Notes under the pieces: generated by a model | Seen by the model: the letters and a program-made list of their open reading frames with translations, nothing else | What the model was told of the DNA's origin: nothing | The model's database searches: none | Assembly (NCBI RefSeq): GCF_000733945.1 | Contig: NZ_JPOL01000002.1 | Coordinates: 1,179,001-1,243,000 of the forward strand | Origin: Flavimarina sp. Hel_I_48 | GTDB lineage: Bacteria; Bacteroidota; Bacteroidia; Flavobacteriales; Flavobacteriaceae | Direction of reading: 5' to 3' | Length of the DNA stretch: 64,000 nucleotides | Shown here: positions 59,432 to 64,000 of the stretch, in pieces | Layout: the number at the start of each line of letters is the position of its first letter | Position numbering within the stretch: the stretch's first letter is position 1 | Program-made: the position numbers and the translations under genes

Positions 59432-60859
59432 CTACTCTACCCCATCCCTATAATCTAATGCAGGTTCACGGTCTCCCAATAGCGGTACATATTCAAAATC
59501 ATTACCACGGGCTTCTTCAAATTCTTTTTTTGCAGCAGCGACAATAGCAGGGTCACTCAATAAATCCATACCGGTCAAGGCTATGGTTTTTGCAGCTACC
59601 ATCATCCCCTTTTCCCCTATGCTCATTCCGCCAGCGGCAACAGCTTGCCAACTGTGCGCCGATGTACCAGGCACCCAGGTTGCCGCTGACATACCCACGG
59701 TGGGTATTGTGAAGCTCACATCGCCCACATCTGTAGAACCACCTGGTTCTGCATTGGGGTCAAAAGGTTCAATACCCTCAACATAAGAAACATCTAAAGG
59801 CTTGTCTAACGATTTTGAGATTTCTTCCGCAAAGACCTTTTCTTCCGAAGTGTAGGTATAACCTCCTACCTCATTAAGGTTATCATACATAAGTTTTTGA
59901 AGCGTCAAATTTGGCAGTAATTCATGTGTGCCACCTATCATTTCATAGTCCATTGTAGTTCCTGTTCCCATTGCAGCCCCTTCAGCAGCTTTTACCATAC
60001 GATCAAAAATATCAATTACGATATCGCGCTGAGGACTTCTCGCGTAATAATAGACTTCGGCAAAATCTGGAACCACATTGGGAGCTTTGCCGCCATCTGT
60101 AATCACATAGTGAATTCTGGATTCCATGGGCACGTGTTCCCGCATCATGTTTACCATATAATTCATTGCCTCAACGGCATCAAGTGCAGATCGTCCTTTT
60201 TCGGGAGCTGCTGCAGCGTGGGCTGAAACTCCATAAAACCGAAATTTAGCAGATTTATTGGCAAGTGCTGCACCGGGATTTGCTGCATTTTTGTTTCCTG
60301 GATGCCAGTTTAAAGCCACGTCTACTCCATCAAACATACCTTCACGGGTTAGATACACCTTACCGGAGCCGCCTTCTTCCGCTGGACAACCGTAAAATTT
60401 GACCGTACCTGATTTACCGGTTGAAACAAGGTAATTTTTCATTGCGATAGCCGCTGCCATAGATGCCGTTCCAAAAAGATGATGCCCGCACGCATGACCC
60501 GCGACATCACCCATTGACTCTTTATGGGAAACGGCCTTTTGTGAAAGCCCGGGAAGGGCATCATATTCGCCCAGGACTGCGATAACCGGAGAACCAGAGC
60601 CATAAGAGGCAACAAAAGCAGTGGGCATTCCGGCAACACCTTTACTCACCGTAAACCCTTCATCTTCTAATGTTTTTTGAAGCAAGACGGTGCTTTTTTC
60701 TTCCTTATAACCCATTTCGGCCAATGACCAAATCTTATGGGCAATTTCTCCGTATTCCGTGGCTTTCGCATCGATTTGTTTGAGAATTTTTGCTTTGTTA
60801 TCCTGAGCAGATATTGAAACTACTGAACAACATAACAGACTAAGTAAAAGATTTTTCAT
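59432..60859 (-). CDS. exported M20-family amidohydrolase (AbgB-like)
   Basis: The 475-residue protein has a signal peptide ending SISAQ and is therefore exported, unlike the cytoplasmic AbgB of E. coli. Metal-site motifs are HACGHH (122-127) and PAEEGG (159-164), with GEYDALPG at 97-104 and a further His in NWHPG. The C-terminal GGSTDVGDVSF matches the p-aminobenzoyl-glutamate hydrolase/IAA-amino-acid hydrolase branch. It probably releases an amino acid or acyl group from an N-acylated compound. A SusC gene starts 296 bp away in the opposite direction; a shared substrate is possible but unproven. Confidence 0.88.
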   Translation of the reverse strand: MKNLLLSLLCCSVVSISAQDNKAKILKQIDAKATEYGEIAHKIWSLAEMGYKEEKSTVLLQKTLEDEGFTVSKGVAGMPTAFVASYGSGSPVIAVLGEYDALPGLSQKAVSHKESMGDVAGHACGHHLFGTASMAAAIAMKNYLVSTGKSGTVKFYGCPAEEGGSGKVYLTREGMFDGVDVALNWHPGNKNAANPGAALANKSAKFRFYGVSAHAAAAPEKGRSALDAVEAMNYMVNMMREHVPMESRIHYVITDGGKAPNVVPDFAEVYYYARSPQRDIVIDIFDRMVKAAEGAAMGTGTTMDYEMIGGTHELLPNLTLQKLMYDNLNEVGGYTYTSEEKVFAEEISKSLDKPLDVSYVEGIEPFDPNAEPGGSTDVGDVSFTIPTVGMSAATWVPGTSAHSWQAVAAGGMSIGEKGMMVAAKTIALTGMDLLSDPAIVAAAKKEFEEARGNDFEYVPLLGDREPALDYRDGVE

Positions 60860-61155
60860 ATGTATTCTATTGTTTTAAGTTAGATGTTATGGCAATATGC
60901 TCATTTTTATTGGAATATGTAATAAAATAGGAATGAGGTATAACAGAAACACCGCAAACGTTTTAGATTCTACGATATCGTTATAATAATCGATAAATAA
61001 TAATGATAATTAAAATTTATTCACAAATCATTCATTTTAACGCAACAGATTTAAATAAAAGTTAATAAAACGTGAAATTATTACGATAAATTCAGTGCTT
61101 GATTGACAAATTTTATCCATTTTTGATACTGGCTAAATCAACTAAACATTAAACT

Positions 61156-64000
61156 ATGAAATCAAACTACAAAAAACTGCTGATGCTGTTTTTCGCGTTG
61201 GCAATGCAAACCACGTTGTTTGCACAAACAAAAACAATTACGGGTACGGTCACTGACGAGGACGGTATGCCCCTACCCGGAGTAAATATTATGATTCAAA
61301 ATTCCTCATCGGGTGCACAAACTGACTTTGACGGTAATTACAGTATATCTGCCACATCAGGCGATATTCTCGTTTACAGTTACGTTGGATTTTCATCGCA
61401 AGAAGAAATTGTGGGACCTAACGAAGTTATTGATATTACCATGAAAGCAGGCGAGGCTCTTGAAGAAGTAGTAGTAACTGCCCAGGGTATTACAAGAGAG
61501 AAAAAGGCACTTGGTTATGCCGTTGCCGAAGTAGATAGTGAGCAGCTAGAATCACGGGCGGAGGGAGATATAGGCCGCGTTCTGAACGGTAAAGCCTCAG
61601 GTGTTAATATTACCGCCCAGAGTGGACTTTCAGGTTCTGGGACAAACATTAATATTAGGGGACTTAGTTCATTTAGCGGAAGTAATCAGCCTCTATTTAT
61701 AGTAGATGGGGTTCCTTTTAGTAGTGATACCAATGCGCAGGGCGATTTTGTGGAAGGTAATTCTGGTGGTAGCCGTTTTTTTGATCTTGACCCTAATAGT
61801 ATCGCAAGTGTGAATGTCTTGAAAGGACTTGCAGCCGCTACTTTATACGGTACTGCGGGAAGAAACGGGGTAATACTAATTACCACAAAAAACGGAAGCT
61901 CAAAAGGTGGTCGTAAGAAAAATGAAATTACGGTAAATACATCAGTCTTTTTTAATAAGGTAGGTTCCCTTCCGGATTATACCATGAAATATGGTAACGG
62001 ATTTGACCAGGCATTTGGCTGGTTTTTCAGTAACTGGGGGCCTAGTTTTTCTGAAGGAGGAGTCGCAGGTTGGGGCAATGACGCTGCGATTGATGACAAT
62101 GCAACCCTTCCTCACCCCTATTCTACGGCAAGTCTTGGAACAGGAATTCCTCAGGCTTTCCCAGAATTTCAGGGAGCTCGTTATGACTGGAAGCCTTACA
62201 ACAGTGTGGAGAACTTCTTCCGTACAGGTACGGTGAGCAACACTACCGTAAACGCTGCAGGTTCTTCTGATGATGGTACCGTTACTTACAATATTAGTGG
62301 TGGTCATCTTGAAGATCAAGGATTTACTCCTGAAAATGGCGTGATACGTAATACCCTGGGTATTGGAGGTCGTGCTAAACTGACGAATAACTTTACCGTT
62401 TCTGGAACAATGAACTTTTCAAGGACAGATTTCAAGTCCCCTCCAGTTTCTGCTGGTGATGGAAATACAGTTTTTGCCGGTGGTGGTTCTTCAGTATTCT
62501 CAAACGTGTTTTTCACACCTCGTAGTGTTGATTTGAATGGGTTACCTTTTCAAAATCCACTAGACGGTTCAAGTGTGTACTATAGACAATCAAACAATAT
62601 TCAAAATCCCAACTGGACCGTTTTCAACGCCAGGTCAGAACAGGTTACAAACCGTGTGTTTGGTAATACTGCTGTTACCTATGACTTTACTGAAAATTTA
62701 AACCTGACCTATAGATTAGGTATTGATGTGTATAGCGAGAATAATGTTAACTATCAAAATAAAGGTGGTGTTACTGATAATACGAGAGTTAGAAGTGGTT
62801 TTTATGACACTTACAATAACACCAATACGATCTGGGATCACAATTTGACATTAAGTGGCAGCTATGACTTAGCAGAAAATCTTGGCCTATCCTTTAACTT
62901 AGGTGCCACAACCAGAAGAACTGTATTTGATCAAAATGGGGTTTCCAGTTCAGGACAGGCTGTTTTTGGAGTCTTAAGACATATCAACTTTCAATTACAG
63001 GACGAGATACAATCTTTCAATGAGCAAAATATAGCTGGTATTTATGGTCAGGCAGAAATTGACTACGATTCTTATCTCTATTTAACGCTTGCTGCTAGAA
63101 ATGACTGGGTGTCAAATTTATCTTCTGAAAATAGATCTATAGGCTATCCAAGTGCGAGCTTTTCATTCTTGCCTACAGCAGCTTTTGAGGGGATGCGCGG
63201 AAGCAAAGTTCTCAATTTTCTAAAACTAAGAGCGGGTTACGGTACCTCCGCAAATTTTCCTGCGCTATATCCGGTGGCCACACGAACCTTATTGGAAACA
63301 CAGGCATTTTTAGATGATGGTGGTGGATTTGTAACTACAAACACTACCGATGACAACCGTGGAAACCCTGATCTCAAGCCAGAAACCCTAACAGAACTTG
63401 AATTTGGTATAGAATCCCGCTGGTGGAATAATAAAGTTACATTGAACGCTTCATACTTCAATAGGGTCACAAAAGATTTGATCGTAAATCGCGACCTTGA
63501 TGCATCCACTGCATTTACGAGTACCAGTACTAACATTGGGGAAATCAATGTGAAAGGTCTGGAAATCGATATGGGTGTTGATGTTTTTGAAAACAGGGAA
63601 GGCTTTAGCTGGAATCTCAATGCTAACTTTACAACCATTGACCCAGTTGTGAAAGACCTAGGTGCAGATACAGATATTATAGTCTATTCCGGTTTTACAA
63701 ACCTGGGAAATGCTGCGATACCTGGCAAACCACTGGGTACTATTGTAGGATCCCGAATACTCCGCAATGACAATGGTGATTTAATTACTAACAGCCAGGG
63801 CGATTATGTAGTTGAAACCGGTCAATTTGATATTGGTAATCCCAATCCTGATTATACGCTCAACGTGGGAAGCACAATGAGCTATAAAAATTTAAGCTTT
63901 AGTTTCCTGATGACACATGTTTCAGGCGGAGATATATATAGCCAGACCATTGCCACACTTCTGGGAAGAGGACTTACTTCTGATACTGATGACCGTTTAA
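61156..64000 (+). CDS. SusC/RagA-family TonB-dependent transporter, 3'-truncated by the window edge
   Basis: The frame is open from ATG 61156 to the last base, 948 codons, so the C-terminal part of the barrel lies outside. It has a signal ending TLFAQ, the carboxypeptidase-regulatory-like domain (ITGTVTDEDGMPLPGVNIMIQ), a TonB-box region (ALEEVVVTAQGITREKKALGYA), the plug (NIRGLSSFSGSNQPLFIVDGVPF, then AATLYGTAGRNGVILITTKNG) and most barrel strands. It is a paralogue of the gene at 53971. Its SusD partner would be beyond the window. Confidence 0.93.
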   Translation, partial: MKSNYKKLLMLFFALAMQTTLFAQTKTITGTVTDEDGMPLPGVNIMIQNSSSGAQTDFDGNYSISATSGDILVYSYVGFSSQEEIVGPNEVIDITMKAGEALEEVVVTAQGITREKKALGYAVAEVDSEQLESRAEGDIGRVLNGKASGVNITAQSGLSGSGTNINIRGLSSFSGSNQPLFIVDGVPFSSDTNAQGDFVEGNSGGSRFFDLDPNSIASVNVLKGLAAATLYGTAGRNGVILITTKNGSSKGGRKKNEITVNTSVFFNKVGSLPDYTMKYGNGFDQAFGWFFSNWGPSFSEGGVAGWGNDAAIDDNATLPHPYSTASLGTGIPQAFPEFQGARYDWKPYNSVENFFRTGTVSNTTVNAAGSSDDGTVTYNISGGHLEDQGFTPENGVIRNTLGIGGRAKLTNNFTVSGTMNFSRTDFKSPPVSAGDGNTVFAGGGSSVFSNVFFTPRSVDLNGLPFQNPLDGSSVYYRQSNNIQNPNWTVFNARSEQVTNRVFGNTAVTYDFTENLNLTYRLGIDVYSENNVNYQNKGGVTDNTRVRSGFYDTYNNTNTIWDHNLTLSGSYDLAENLGLSFNLGATTRRTVFDQNGVSSSGQAVFGVLRHINFQLQDEIQSFNEQNIAGIYGQAEIDYDSYLYLTLAARNDWVSNLSSENRSIGYPSASFSFLPTAAFEGMRGSKVLNFLKLRAGYGTSANFPALYPVATRTLLETQAFLDDGGGFVTTNTTDDNRGNPDLKPETLTELEFGIESRWWNNKVTLNASYFNRVTKDLIVNRDLDASTAFTSTSTNIGEINVKGLEIDMGVDVFENREGFSWNLNANFTTIDPVVKDLGADTDIIVYSGFTNLGNAAIPGKPLGTIVGSRILRNDNGDLITNSQGDYVVETGQFDIGNPNPDYTLNVGSTMSYKNLSFSFLMTHVSGGDIYSQTIATLLGRGLTSDTDDRL

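Overview
The window is a chromosomal segment of a Bacteroidota bacterium, almost certainly a member of the Flavobacteriaceae. The evidence is three SusC-type genes and two intact SusD-type partners, promoters of the TTTG-N19-TAnnTTTG type, weak Shine-Dalgarno signals, a zinc-less RpmJ, and a fused str-S10-spc-alpha ribosomal operon that lacks tuf. The genus cannot be fixed from the sequence alone. There are no tRNA or rRNA genes, no CRISPR array, no insertion sequence and no prophage.

Region 1 (1-12.9 kb) is a hexuronate catabolic operon. Everything runs on the minus strand except the convergent, 5'-truncated lacI-type regulator at its far end. The order of transcription is kduI, kduD, uxaC, kdgK, eda, a TRAP transporter (P, Q, M), uxaB, uxaA and a Gfo/Idh/MocA oxidoreductase. 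Saturated uronates (UxaC-UxaB-UxaA) and unsaturated uronates from pectin or alginate-type lyases (KduI-KduD) converge on KDG, then KDPG (KdgK), then pyruvate plus glyceraldehyde-3-phosphate (Eda). A perfect 16-bp LacI-type palindrome sits at the predicted start point of kduI.

Region 2 (13.1-28.6 kb) holds a universal stress protein and then a sugar locus on the minus strand: a LacI regulator, SusC/SusD, a two-domain DUF1080 (3-keto-glycoside hydrolase family) lipoprotein, a Tat-exported Gfo/Idh/MocA oxidoreductase, and two large lipoproteins that join sorbosone-dehydrogenase-like propellers to cytochrome c domains. No classical glycoside hydrolase is present, so I read it as a locus for periplasmic oxidative sugar breakdown.

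Region 3 (28.9-34.5 kb) carries a DDAH/arginine-deiminase-type hydrolase, gltA, eno and carA. Between eno and gltA is a 574-bp spacer with an apparently undescribed, highly structured RNA of about 190 nt that ends in a strong intrinsic terminator.

Region 4 (34.6-52.1 kb) is the ribosomal super-operon rpsL-rpsG-fusA-rpsJ-[attenuator]-rplC...rpsK-[structured leader]-rpsD-rpoA-[hairpin]-rplQ. It is driven by one consensus promoter at about 52.03 kb and closed by a terminator at 34.62 kb. Three internal spacers carry RNA structure that could set the relative output of different parts of the operon.

Region 5 (52.1-64 kb) has an Omp85-family outer-membrane protein divergent from rpsL, a SusC/SusD pair, a decayed susD remnant, an exported M20-type amidohydrolase and the first 948 codons of a further SusC gene that runs off the end.
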